Translations under genes and position numbers: made by a program
Part shown: piece by piece, positions 1-7,096 of the stretch
Numbering within the stretch: position 1 is the first letter of the stretch
Layout of the letters: the number at the start of each line of letters is the position of its first letter
Notes under the pieces: model-generated
What the model saw: the letters and a program-made list of their open reading frames with translations, nothing else
Told to the model about the DNA's origin: nothing
Database searches by the model: none
Origin: Chlamydiia bacterium
GTDB lineage: Bacteria; Chlamydiota; Chlamydiia; Chlamydiales; Rhabdochlamydiaceae
Assembly (NCBI GenBank): GCA_021324995.1
Contig: JAJPIB010000077.1
Coordinates: 1-45,055, forward strand
Length of the DNA stretch: 45,055 bases
Direction of reading: 5' to 3'

Positions 1-147
1 TTCTAAAAGTCCAGGCCCGAGTGTTCGGTGAACATCTATGGCTGCGCCTATGATCTTTCCTGTCAGGCTATTTTCCCCCTCTGTGGGCTCTGTGATCTCT
101 AGCGAACCTTGTTCGCGGGTGGTTGAAAAATGCTTTTTCCCGATTCT
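1..147 (-). CDS. GxxExxY family protein, N-terminal part, cut by the window edge
   Basis: Reading leftwards off the window edge, the minus strand encodes LTGKIIGAAIDVHRTLGPGL followed by LE. This is the characteristic N-terminus of the GxxExxY family (small proteins of unknown biochemical role, sometimes linked to nuclease-like folds). The preceding residues are Thr/Glu-rich, as is common in this family. I see no ATG, GTG or TTG in the open stretch. The nearest in-frame ATG is at 184-186, but a TGA at 148-150 separates it from the conserved part. The gene may therefore be a decayed copy, use an unusual start, or carry a point change. The end given is the codon after that TGA. Confidence 0.5.
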
Positions 148-213
148 TCAGTTTTTTTCGGTATATTTTGCGCTAACCAATCCCATGCAATTTCTATTGA
201 TCCATATTGAAAA

Positions 214-1065
214 TCAATGACATTCAACTAAAGAAACGCACGCTTGGGGGGATAAAGGGGGATTAAAATCGAGATTTGATATATTCTGGTAATTTCTGCT
301 CTCGATATCACTGAGCCAAACATCTTTGTTAATGAAATAATTCACTTGGAAAGCTGCTTGCTCAGGATTCAATTCGCAAGGAGCCTCAATCGCAGCTGTA
401 TAGTGAATTCCCAGACAGGCAATTCCATGCCTTTCTAACGATTTAACTACAGACTGCACATGCCGTAGCTCATCATCAACAAAAATTATCCTTTTTGGAT
501 TCAATCCCATCTTTTGCAAAAATAGAATTAACACATCGCCCTTCGGATGGAAAGATGAAAAAAGAACACCGGATTTAAACATAGGGAAGTGTGACTGGCC
601 TGTGCTTTTAGGTAGCTCTAAAACTTTACAGTCTGCAAAGGAACAACTAAAGTCAAACCCGTGTGATTTTAACTCATCTATTCGCCAATTCCCGAGCTGG
701 TGCATACCTCTTATTTTGGCCGGTGCAGCTGTGTAGGCTATTACAGGAACTTTTCTTTTTTGAAGCCTTTGAACAAGAGAAGTACTCCTAGCGTCAACGA
801 GTGAATGAGATGCCTGCAAACGAATATCCCTGAACAAATCTCTATCATCGTGGCCGTCAATAAGCAGTTCAAAGAGGTCTTTCCCCTGAGGCCTTAAAAT
901 TGCATCATCAGGCACAATCAGAGTAGCATCCACATCAAACAATACGATTGAATGGCAATCTAGGTTCTCAACCACTTCTTCGATTCTGGCAAAATCGCTA
1001 GTCGTAAAGATTTCCCCTGCTTCTAACGAAGCAACAAAAACCAAAAAGCAAAGGATCCAATGCAT
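214..1065 (-). CDS. Secreted DUF2608 family protein (HAD-like)
   Basis: A 283-residue protein with an N-terminal hydrophobic signal peptide (about residues 1-17, beginning MHWILCFLVFVAS). A HAD-type first motif, LFDVDATL, gives the two aspartates expected of a phosphotransferase nucleophile and acid/base. Further on, FVDDE resembles the acidic HAD motif IV. This pattern fits DUF2608 (PF11019), a family of exported proteins known from Chlamydiae and Legionella; the substrate is unknown. A GTG lies nine bases further upstream, but AAGG eight bases before the ATG at 1065 favours the ATG. It lies just outside the tRNA-bounded island that starts at 1181. Family assignment is good; enzymatic activity is inferred. 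Confidence 0.75.
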   Translation of the reverse strand: MHWILCFLVFVASLEAGEIFTTSDFARIEEVVENLDCHSIVLFDVDATLIVPDDAILRPQGKDLFELLIDGHDDRDLFRDIRLQASHSLVDARSTSLVQRLQKRKVPVIAYTAAPAKIRGMHQLGNWRIDELKSHGFDFSCSFADCKVLELPKSTGQSHFPMFKSGVLFSSFHPKGDVLILFLQKMGLNPKRIIFVDDELRHVQSVVKSLERHGIACLGIHYTAAIEAPCELNPEQAAFQVNYFINKDVWLSDIESRNYQNISNLDFNPPLSPQACVSLVECH

Positions 1066-1180
1066 TATATACACCTTAGGAGTTGTGATTGATTGCGGTT
1101 AATCCCCCCATCAGTCACCCAAGGAAGGAATATACTCAAAGTTTCAGAAGCTATCTTTCAGGCTGACTTTCATAGAGAAC

Positions 1181-1227
1181 TGGGGGCGGTTGGACTCGAA
1201 CCAACGTAGTCCGAGGGATTTACAGTC
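1181..1227 (-). repeat. tRNA-Tyr 3'-end fragment (likely attachment-site copy)
   Basis: Bases 1181-1214 are identical to the 3' end of the intact tRNA-Tyr at 4037-4070. After a six-base gap (the intact gene has AGACGA here), identity continues through the anticodon region to about 1227. It then diverges, so no acceptor stem can form and this is not a working tRNA. The copy is in the same orientation as the intact gene. That is the arrangement left when an element integrates at a tRNA 3' end. Confidence 0.85.
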
Positions 1228-1432
1228 TGCCTAAATCCAACCCCTGACAACCAAGTTTAGCATCTATCAACCTAAAATACAACCTGTTATATTCGATTAA
1301 CAATGATTACTTGTTGCGTAAAATTGCCGAAAGTAGGGACTCGCTGTCCCACTGGTGTCCCACGGTAATAAAAATTGGCCTTTAAAAAATGTCCAATTTA
1401 CTGTACATTCAAGAAAAAGAGAGCATGATGCA
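1228..1432. other. Intergenic stretch upstream of the toxin-antitoxin pair
   Basis: With the flanking tRNA fragment this makes about 360 bases without a gene between the DUF2608 start and the toxin start. I see no convincing ORF; an open frame on the plus strand from 1355 only extends the toxin frame upstream without family similarity. It presumably holds the promoter of the toxin-antitoxin operon, but I could not settle on one -35/-10 pair. Confidence 0.4.
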
Positions 1433-1744
1433 ATGTACGAGCTTCTCAAAACCCCAGAGTTTGAAGATTGGTTAGACGAACAACCTATCAAGTCTAAGCT
1501 GCAGATTGAGGAACGGCTCCTTCACATTGTCTGTGATGGTCATTTTGGAACTAATAAGCGCTTGACAGATCAAATTTGGGAGTTAAAGTGGGCAAATGGA
1601 AGACGTGTGTATTATGCATACCTCGCTGAATATAATATCTTACTTCTCTTAGGAGGAAATAAAAATGGCCAAAGCAAAAACATTACTCAGGCGAAAAAAA
1701 TCCTCGGAAAATACGCCGAAGCTCCGCCTCAAAAAAGGCGTTAA
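1433..1744 (+). CDS. RelE/ParE-superfamily toxin (COG3657 addiction module killer type)
   Basis: A 103-residue protein starting MYELLKTPEFEDWLDEQ. It resembles the COG3657 'addiction module killer protein' branch of RelE/ParE/HigB toxins. The conserved GHFGTNKRL, IWELKWANGRRVYYA and LLLLGGNKNGQ segments are present, with the basic residues and tyrosines typical of these mRNA-interferase folds. The frame is open from 1355, but similarity begins at the ATG at 1433. It overlaps the next gene by 80 bases, and the last 27 or so residues are basic and family-atypical. Toxin-first order with a downstream antitoxin is the usual COG3657/COG3636 arrangement. It lies inside the tRNA-bounded island. Confidence 0.85.
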   Translation: MYELLKTPEFEDWLDEQPIKSKLQIEERLLHIVCDGHFGTNKRLTDQIWELKWANGRRVYYAYLAEYNILLLLGGNKNGQSKNITQAKKILGKYAEAPPQKRR

Positions 1745-1991
1745 GTTGGCCAAGCACGATCCCTTTAAGACCCTCTTAGATGAAAAACTTATTGCTCAAG
1801 CGTTTTGGGAATGCCTAAAAGATAACGATCCTGAAGGCGCGATGCAGGTTATTTCCGCTCATCTTAATGCCCTGAATAAAGTGCATTTAGCCAAAGAGGC
1901 AGAGATGCCGCGTTCGACAGTTTATCACAGCATGAAAAGCAAAAATCCTACGCTGAGAACAGTCGCTAAGCTCATCCATTGCAGTCTCTAA
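1665..1991 (+). CDS. HigA-like antitoxin (COG3636 addiction module antidote type)
   Basis: A 108-residue protein and the partner of the overlapping toxin gene. The core (IAQAFWECLKDNDPEGAMQV, then AKEAEMPRSTVYHSMKSKNP and TLRTVAKL) matches the COG3636 antidote family. That family has a C-terminal helix-turn-helix used for operator binding and autoregulation. A strong Shine-Dalgarno sequence (AGGAGG) at about 1651, inside the toxin reading frame, fixes the ATG at 1665. The N-terminal 25 residues are very basic. The C-terminus stops right after the helix following the HTH, slightly earlier than usual for the family. Confidence 0.82.
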   Translation: MAKAKTLLRRKKSSENTPKLRLKKGVKLAKHDPFKTLLDEKLIAQAFWECLKDNDPEGAMQVISAHLNALNKVHLAKEAEMPRSTVYHSMKSKNPTLRTVAKLIHCSL

Positions 1992-2015
1992 TGAGGAGAT
2001 GTTTAAAGTGATGCT

Positions 2016-3173
2016 TTATTTCTGCTTGATAGTCCTCTCTAAAACCCACTCCGACATCATCTTTAAAACCAAAGGCGATGTCGTTTCTTCAATACTTGCG
2101 TATTCTTTTGGCGAACCCGTCTGACAGGTTTGGAATGCATGATTGAGTTTTGGCAGCTCTAGAATCTTGTAATCCTTGTTTCCAGCATCTTCAAGTGCTT
2201 TAGCAATAGACGGAAGGTTTTGTTTAGCAGAAACACCTGTGTCCAATTCACCATTCAAAGCTAGAACGGGAATTCTAACCTTTCTCAATGTTAAAGCTGG
2301 GTCGTAAGCTAGAGAGAAGCGAAACCATGTAGAATTGAATAGATTGATCTGTTGATCCAACGTGCCATAATAGGACTCAAATGCAGTTCTTTCGACTGCC
2401 GGCAAGCTTCCCAAATGCTCTGAAAGCACTTTTCGTAGCTGGTCTGCAGCTAGCTCTCGATTTTCTTGCTTTTTTACCATTGCAAACGCTTCTTTTAAAA
2501 GCTGGCGGTTTAATGCAATCGTTTCTTCAGTTACTATTCCATCGGCGCGATGAAGTAAACCTATTTGTTCCTCCATCATTTTTTCCCAACTCACACAAGG
2601 ACCTGCCATCATGACAATAAAGGCAACATCCTCAGATTTTGACGCAGCCAGTGGAGCAGTCATCCCGCCTTCGCTATGACCGATCAGGCCAATCTGCTTG
2701 ATCTCTTTTCGACTCTTTAAATATTTAACAGCAGCTAGTGCATCTGCAGCAAAATCTTCCAAAGTTGCTGTGTTATAATTGCCCGTGGATTTTCCGGCAC
2801 TCCGCTTATCAAAACGCAAAACAGCAATTCCCTGCCTGGTTAAATGATCAGCCCACACAAGAAAAAATTTGTGGCCATGCCCTGAATAGTCGCGATCAAA
2901 GGGTGCAGAACCATGTAAAAGAATGACAGCAGGAAATGGCCCTTCGTTCCGCGGCAAAGTCAATGTGCCTGACAGGATCACCCCATCAGAGGCGTTTTCA
3001 AAACTCACCTCCTCTTCATCGTATGGGTAGGGCAACTTGGGTTCTTGAGGGCGTGGAGATCTTTCAAGCGATCCAACTTCGCAAAAAGGATTTTGAGGCA
3101 GCTCCGATGAACATAAAAGTCCTGACTTCAAAAGTAGGACAACTACCGCTAGTCTACATATGTAAGTCATCAT
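2016..3173 (-). CDS. Secreted alpha/beta hydrolase (esterase/peptidase-like)
   Basis: A 385-residue protein with an N-terminal signal peptide (residues 3-22, ICRLAVVVLLLKSGLLC). An alpha/beta-hydrolase core follows: LLHGSAPFD supplies the oxyanion-hole region, FDKRSAGKS is the DxRGxGxS-like motif, GHSEGG is the nucleophile elbow with Ser167, NGELD carries the likely catalytic Asp, and LNHAFQ the His. The layout resembles EstD-type exported esterases; the substrate is unknown. The open frame reaches 3269, but AAAGG seven bases before ATG 3173 and the signal peptide right after it favour this start. It is convergent with the antitoxin gene (25-base gap) and directly follows the small gene at 3196-3381. 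Confidence 0.88.
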   Translation of the reverse strand: MMTYICRLAVVVLLLKSGLLCSSELPQNPFCEVGSLERSPRPQEPKLPYPYDEEEVSFENASDGVILSGTLTLPRNEGPFPAVILLHGSAPFDRDYSGHGHKFFLVWADHLTRQGIAVLRFDKRSAGKSTGNYNTATLEDFAADALAAVKYLKSRKEIKQIGLIGHSEGGMTAPLAASKSEDVAFIVMMAGPCVSWEKMMEEQIGLLHRADGIVTEETIALNRQLLKEAFAMVKKQENRELAADQLRKVLSEHLGSLPAVERTAFESYYGTLDQQINLFNSTWFRFSLAYDPALTLRKVRIPVLALNGELDTGVSAKQNLPSIAKALEDAGNKDYKILELPKLNHAFQTCQTGSPKEYASIEETTSPLVLKMMSEWVLERTIKQK

Positions 3174-3195
3174 ACCGCTACCTTTATAGTATTTC

Positions 3196-3381
3196 TTATA
3201 GATCAGTCCTGGCTTCCATGAGTAGGCGCTCGAACTGATCATACCATTTTCCTGGGAGACCCATGGCACGTTCGGCTACCTGAAGGAGCTTCTCTTCAGA
3301 AAAGGTCTTGAGTTTATCATTACTATTAATCGTTGAACGACGATAATGGTCTAATCTTTTTTTTGCTTCATCATTACTCAT
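3196..3381 (-). CDS. Small hypothetical protein upstream of the hydrolase
   Basis: A 61-residue, highly charged protein beginning MSNDEAKKRLDHYRR. No signal peptide, membrane segment or motif is recognised. The start at 3381 is supported by a strong GGAGG five to six bases upstream; the frame is open to 3408 without such support. It ends 22 bases before the hydrolase start on the same strand, so the two are probably co-transcribed. Function unknown. Confidence 0.6.
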   Translation of the reverse strand: MSNDEAKKRLDHYRRSTINSNDKLKTFSEEKLLQVAERAMGLPGKWYDQFERLLMEARTDL

Positions 3382-3512
3382 CTCTGCCTCCACAACTCGA
3401 ATGAGCAATTTTAGCCTAAATTTTTTTTACAGGTCTAGAGAAAAGGCGGAGTTCAAATCGAATAGTTGGTATGATCCCCATTCCCCATCTAAAGAGACAG
3501 AAAGCTCTCGGC

Positions 3513-3848
3513 CTATAATAAGGGGTTCAACTCTCGCGCCAGCACAAAAGCAAATACCCCCGCAATAGAAAACAATTTAGCCAGGTTCTTGTTAAGTCGC
3601 TCGGGAGATGTGTTTCCACCCCATGTCTGCACATCCCAGCCGCGCATACCCAGTGATGAAGCCCAACTAGCGTAGCCAACATATTCGCATATTTTTATAT
3701 AAATATACGGCAGTGGATAAAATGCATTCAAAACATGCGCGCTTAGAGCTGCTACAAGTATAGTAGCAATCCCATAAAGGAACATGCTCCCATAGGAGAA
3801 GATGATTTTTTTCTTTTTTTCTGAAAATTGTTGGGTATCCGAAGTCAT
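3513..3848 (-). CDS. Small hypothetical membrane protein
   Basis: A 111-residue protein with a charged N-terminus containing KKKK, a hydrophobic segment at about residues 17-45, and a second hydrophobic stretch at the C-terminus (LFSIAGVFAFVLA). This suggests two membrane spans. No family recognised. It lies inside the tRNA-bounded island, on the same strand as the hydrolase but separated from the 61-residue gene by about 130 bases. Start support is modest (TAGG upstream of the ATG at 3848). Confidence 0.5.
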   Translation of the reverse strand: MTSDTQQFSEKKKKIIFSYGSMFLYGIATILVAALSAHVLNAFYPLPYIYIKICEYVGYASWASSLGMRGWDVQTWGGNTSPERLNKNLAKLFSIAGVFAFVLARELNPLL

Positions 3849-3898
3849 ATAGAAAACCTAAGCAGGTAAAACTGGGGGGCGGGGCTCCTCTCAGTGCG

Positions 3899-4000
3899 GG
3901 CGGCACGCCGTCCCGTCCCTTCGAGCCGGTTCGCTCGGATTTGCTTCGCAAACTCTCCGCTCACTTCGAGTCACAAACGGAAACCAAATCGTTGGTTTCC
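3899..4000. other. GC-rich region with several short stem-loops downstream of tRNA-Tyr
   Basis: This stretch is visibly more GC-rich than its surroundings and contains consecutive short inverted repeats. Examples are GAGCCGGTTCGCTC, TTTGCTTCGCAAA and, at 3979-4000, GGAAACCAA-ATCG-TTGGTTTCC with a perfect nine-base stem. Overlapping ORFs on both strands are low-complexity and look spurious. It sits just beyond the tRNA-Tyr terminator, at the right edge of the island. It may be an integration-related or processing structure; the role is unknown. Confidence 0.4.
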
Positions 4001-4009
4001 TCCGCCCAC

Positions 4010-4032
4010 AAAAAAACCCGCAAATGCGGGTT
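4010..4032 (-). terminator. Rho-independent terminator of the tRNA-Thr/tRNA-Tyr operon
   Basis: On the minus strand the inverted repeat AACCCGCATTTGCGGGTT (4015-4032) is followed by a run of T residues (4010-4016 as A on the plus strand). It begins five bases past the 3' end of tRNA-Tyr, the expected place for the end of the tRNA transcript. Confidence 0.85.
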
Positions 4033-4036
4033 TGTT

Positions 4037-4118
4037 TGGGGGCGGTTGGACTCGAACCAACGTAGTCCGAAGACGAGGGATTTACAGTCCCTTGCAATTG
4101 CCGCTATGCGACACCCCC
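4037..4118 (-). tRNA. tRNA-Tyr (anticodon GTA)
   Basis: An 82-base cloverleaf read on the minus strand. The acceptor stem GGGGGTG pairs with CGCCCCC with one T-G pair. The anticodon loop contains GTA, the variable arm is the long type II arm expected of bacterial tRNA-Tyr, and the T arm reads GGTTCGAGTCC. The CCA tail is not encoded beyond the discriminator A. A partial copy of its 3' end lies at 1181-1227. Confidence 0.95.
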
Positions 4119-4135
4119 GTGGAGATTAAAGCGAA

Positions 4136-4207
4136 TGCTGGCGAAAGGACTTGAACCCTCAACCGTCCGCTTACAAGGCGGATGCTCTACCATTGAGCTA
4201 CACCAGC
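4136..4207 (-). tRNA. tRNA-Thr (anticodon TGT)
   Basis: A 72-base cloverleaf on the minus strand. The acceptor stem GCTGGTG pairs with CGCCAGC, the D arm contains AGCTCAATGGTAGAGC, the anticodon loop CTTGTAA gives TGT, and the T arm contains GGTTCAAGTCC. It is 17 bases upstream of tRNA-Tyr, so the two are co-transcribed. Confidence 0.95.
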
Positions 4208-4221
4208 GTTATGAAGTAAAG

Positions 4222-4251
4222 AGATTAACATGATGCGTTTTTTTTACTCAA
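4222..4251 (-). promoter_or_regulatory. Sigma-70-type promoter of the tRNA-Thr/tRNA-Tyr operon
   Basis: On the minus strand TTGAGT (4246-4251) and TAATCT (4222-4227) are separated by 18 bases, including an A tract. The -10 element ends about 14 bases before the tRNA-Thr 5' end. Spacing and position fit a stable-RNA promoter. Confidence 0.65.
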
Positions 4252-4261
4252 GAAGTTTGCA

Positions 4262-4486
4262 TCACATGACGGGATTTGGGGGCTCCTCCGTGGGGATTTT
4301 AGGAGTAGAAGCCTTCTTGAAAAAAAGTGAGGAGACCTTTGAAGTTTCTTGTGTTTCCTTTTGAGGAGTTGAAAATGAGAGAACCTGAGCATGGATTTTT
4401 TTGTGTTTTTGTTTCAATTCACAGCATTTTTTGAATTTCTTGCCCGATCCGCAAGGACACATGTCATTTCTTCCAATTTTCTCCAT
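4262..4486 (-). CDS. Small SEC-C motif protein
   Basis: A 74-residue protein starting [20 protein letters not shown] and continuing CC. This is a complete SEC-C zinc-binding motif ([13 protein letters not shown]), as found at the SecA C-terminus and in many small stand-alone proteins. The rest is Lys/Thr/Pro-rich with no recognised domain. Two purine-rich sites (AAGGAG and AGG) precede the ATG. The C-terminus ends just upstream of the tRNA promoter. The role is unknown; metal binding is inferred from the four cysteines. Confidence 0.8.
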   Translation of the reverse strand: MEKIGRNDMCPCGSGKKFKKCCELKQKHKKIHAQVLSFSTPQKETQETSKVSSLFFKKASTPKIPTEEPPNPVM

Positions 4487-4631
4487 CCTATTTCTCCTTC
4501 AAATTAATTCCCTAGAGTAGCTTAGACTTTTGAATCAGTCCACTAAAAACCCAATTTGTCCCCTCAGTCCTCTGATGAGCTAAAAACATATAGAGCAGTA
4601 ATCAAAAACAGGTTACAATTGTCTGAAAATT

Positions 4632-5387
4632 ATGAATAAAAAATTAAACATTCATTTACCTATTGCCCGTCCGCCATGGTCAGGATTGGGGCATCGCCTT
4701 GAAAGCATGTTCAGAAAGGCGCTCTATGAATTTGAATTGCTCAACTCTAATAAGGTCGCTGTTGCCTTAAGCGGGGGCAAAGACAGTTTGGCTTTGCTCT
4801 ATCTTTTAAAAGCCGTCTCGGGAAAGGGATTCCCCACGCTTGAGATTACCGCTATCCATGTGGGAGGGCCCTTTTCCTGTGGTGCAGGAGTCAGTGAGAC
4901 CTTCTTAAAAGGGATCTGTGATGCTCTTGGGGTGGAGTTCATTTCTTGTGAGTCGAAGCAAAAAAGAGAAACTTTAGAGTGCTATAGCTGTTCAAGAGAA
5001 CGCAGGACGCTCATCTTTGAAGCAGCAAAAAAATTTGGTGCGGAAACTGTTGCTTTTGGTCACCATCGCGACGATAATGCGCAAACTCTCTTGATGAATC
5101 TTCTTCACAAGGGAGAATTTGCAGGGATGCTCCCGAAAGTTCCTATGCATGATTATGGGATCACGATTATTCGTCCGCTTATTTTTATTTCGGAAAATGA
5201 GATCAGGGAGTTTTCAATGATGTATGGCTTTGCCCGGACATTGTGCCAATGCCCTGTAGGCCAGAATTCCATGCGAAAAAAAACAAATGGTTTGATTGCA
5301 GACATTGAGAGAATTTTTCCCCATGCGAGACAAAATTTAGGATCCGCTTCGTTGCTCTATGGGTCGCAAAAAGCCTTGAAGAAATGA
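4632..5387 (+). CDS. ttcA: TtcA-like tRNA 2-thiocytidine biosynthesis protein
   Basis: A 251-residue PP-loop ATPase. SGGKDS at residues 47-52 is the ATP-binding loop. It is followed by a CYSCSRERR segment giving the CxxC pair of the TtcA/TtuA family, and by HHRDDNAQTLLMN, typical of TtcA. Near the C-terminus LCQCPVGQN supplies further cysteines where TtcA has its third iron-sulfur ligand. TtcA thiolates C32 of certain tRNAs. Family membership is clear; TtcA rather than another PP-loop tRNA-modifying enzyme is the best call. It is a single gene on the plus strand. Confidence 0.82.
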   Translation: MNKKLNIHLPIARPPWSGLGHRLESMFRKALYEFELLNSNKVAVALSGGKDSLALLYLLKAVSGKGFPTLEITAIHVGGPFSCGAGVSETFLKGICDALGVEFISCESKQKRETLECYSCSRERRTLIFEAAKKFGAETVAFGHHRDDNAQTLLMNLLHKGEFAGMLPKVPMHDYGITIIRPLIFISENEIREFSMMYGFARTLCQCPVGQNSMRKKTNGLIADIERIFPHARQNLGSASLLYGSQKALKK

Positions 5388-5432
5388 TAGAACAAATTTT
5401 ACTATTTGGTTAGCCTTGTAAGAGATGCGGGA

Positions 5433-5599
5433 TATACTGTTGACGTTTCAATGGGCGAAAGAATTTTAGTTTTAACACAACCATTTTTGATCCATCAAAT
5501 AGGGGTATTATTCGAGCAATAAGACCCTGTTTGAAGGATCGGGAAAGGGGTCTGTTATACCCAATGTGATTTTCAATCACGTTGGGTATACTGTTGACG
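5433..5599. repeat. Direct repeat TATACTGTTGACG bracketing the region upstream of putP
   Basis: The 13-base sequence TATACTGTTGACG occurs at 5433-5445 and again at 5587-5599, 154 bases apart. The second copy overlaps the right end of the palindromic element at 5556-5590. The segment between them has no credible gene (an ORF at 5410-5631 on the minus strand looks spurious). It may record duplication of an element end together with its flank. Confidence 0.6.
5556..5590. mobile_element. Minimal copy of the TATACCCAACGTGATT palindromic element
   Basis: A 35-base near-perfect palindrome: TATACCCAATGTGATT, three bases (TTC), AATCACGTTGGGTATA. Its arms equal the terminal inverted repeats of the longer elements at 12669 and 16486. 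It looks like an internal-deletion product with only the ends left. Confidence 0.75.
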
Positions 5600-5625
5600 C
5601 AAGTTATTGAATCACGAGAAAGAGC

Positions 5626-7065
5626 ATGCATATTGAAGAACTCTTAGCTGTCGTTTGCTATTTTGCCGTTCTGTTAATGGTGGGGTTTCTATCATATCGC
5701 AGACATATTTCTGCGACGGATTTCATCATTGGAAACCGTTCGATGAACTACTGGCTGACAGCGCTAGCTGCTCATGCAAGTGATATGAGCAGTTGGCTGT
5801 TCATGGGCTACCCTGCAGTGGTGTTTACCGGAGGACTGTTCAGCAGTTGGGCAGCTATTGGCCTTTTGATCTTCATGTTTCTCAACTGGCAGCTGATCGC
5901 TCCTAGAATTCGCGTGGCAACAGAGCAGTACAATAGCCTGACTTTTTCCTCATTTTTTGAAAGCAGGCTTGCCGATACATCAGGAACGATCCGCGTATTT
6001 ACTGCGATCATGTCGCTTATCTTCTACACTATTTACATTTCTGCAGGGCTGGTAGGACTCGGGCTATTGCTAGAAACTCTTTTCAACCTCAATTACTATT
6101 GGGGAATCCTGATCGGCATTTTCATCGTTGTTCCTTATGTCTTTACAGGAGGATACGTGACATTGGCTTGGATCGATCTATTCCAAGGCTTTTTCCTATT
6201 GGGGGTGATCATCTTTGTGCCTTTTTTCATGTTGTCCAAAGTCGGAGGTTTTGCAGGAATTTCCCACGCCGTTACTGCGAAAAAACTAGCGATGACTTTA
6301 TTCCCAGACTTCTCTGCAAAGACGATTCTGCAAATCATCGGAGCGACCGCTGGATGGGGACTCGGCTATTTCGGGCAACCCCACATCATCACAAAATTCA
6401 TGGGAATCCGTAATGTTCATGAAATTTCCAAATCAAAAATGATCGGTATGACATGGATGCTGCTTTCATTAAGTGCAGCGACTTTTGTGGGTTTAGTCGG
6501 GATCGCCTTTTTTACAAAAGGGCTTAAAGACCCCGAGCTTGTGTTTATCGACATGGTGAAAACCTCTTTCTCCCCTTTCTTTATCGGATTTATCCTGTGT
6601 TCTGTTTTGGCAGCGACCATCAACGCAATGAGCTCCCAGGTCCTGGTGCTTTCCTCGAGCATTACAGAAGACTTCTACAAGAGAATTTTCCGCAAAACAG
6701 CTTCTTCAAGAGAGCTTTTACTTGTCGCGCGGGCAGGAGTCGTCCTCGTCTCAATGATTGCATTTATCATCGCTTATGCAAAAGTGAGCACGATCTACTC
6801 TCTTGTTCTCTATGCATGGTCTGGACTCGGCTCTGCTTTTGGTCCGCTTTTATTGCTTTCTTTATACTGGAAGGGGATCAATAAATACGGCGCATGGGCA
6901 GGCATTTTGTCGGGGGGAATTATAGCAGGCATCTGGCCTTACATGAACGAGGTTCTGGGGATTAATCTTCCTGCGCTAATCCCCGGATTTGTTGCTAGTT
7001 TTGCTTTGATTATGCTGATCTCTAGGCTCACAGAGGCAAAAGCAAAGCCCCTTCTTGAGGAATAA
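5626..7065 (+). CDS. putP: Sodium:solute symporter, PutP (Na+/proline) type
   Basis: A 479-residue membrane protein of the SSS family with about 12-13 hydrophobic spans. Family signatures include DFIIGNRSMNYWLTALAAHA near residue 30 and SDMSSWLFMGYPA, the sodium/substrate region typical of PutP. Further on are GGYVTLAWIDLFQG, GYFGQPHI and NAMSSQVLVLSSS. Proline is the usual substrate of this subgroup, which would suit an amino-acid-importing intracellular bacterium; the substrate is inferred from family only. The palindromic element at 5556 lies 36 bases before the start. It ends 31 bases before surE. Confidence 0.9.
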   Translation: MHIEELLAVVCYFAVLLMVGFLSYRRHISATDFIIGNRSMNYWLTALAAHASDMSSWLFMGYPAVVFTGGLFSSWAAIGLLIFMFLNWQLIAPRIRVATEQYNSLTFSSFFESRLADTSGTIRVFTAIMSLIFYTIYISAGLVGLGLLLETLFNLNYYWGILIGIFIVVPYVFTGGYVTLAWIDLFQGFFLLGVIIFVPFFMLSKVGGFAGISHAVTAKKLAMTLFPDFSAKTILQIIGATAGWGLGYFGQPHIITKFMGIRNVHEISKSKMIGMTWMLLSLSAATFVGLVGIAFFTKGLKDPELVFIDMVKTSFSPFFIGFILCSVLAATINAMSSQVLVLSSSITEDFYKRIFRKTASSRELLLVARAGVVLVSMIAFIIAYAKVSTIYSLVLYAWSGLGSAFGPLLLLSLYWKGINKYGAWAGILSGGIIAGIWPYMNEVLGINLPALIPGFVASFALIMLISRLTEAKAKPLLEE

Positions 7066-7096
7066 GTTAAAATTTGCTACCTTTAAAGGACAAGTC

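Noticed and set aside
3894-4154. Open frames across the tRNA-Tyr region on both strands
   Set aside because: They run through tRNA, terminator and hairpins; translated tRNA-flank sequence is a common spurious prediction.
5410-5631. 73-codon minus-strand frame before putP
   Set aside because: It runs through the minimal palindrome and shows no family similarity or ribosome-binding site.
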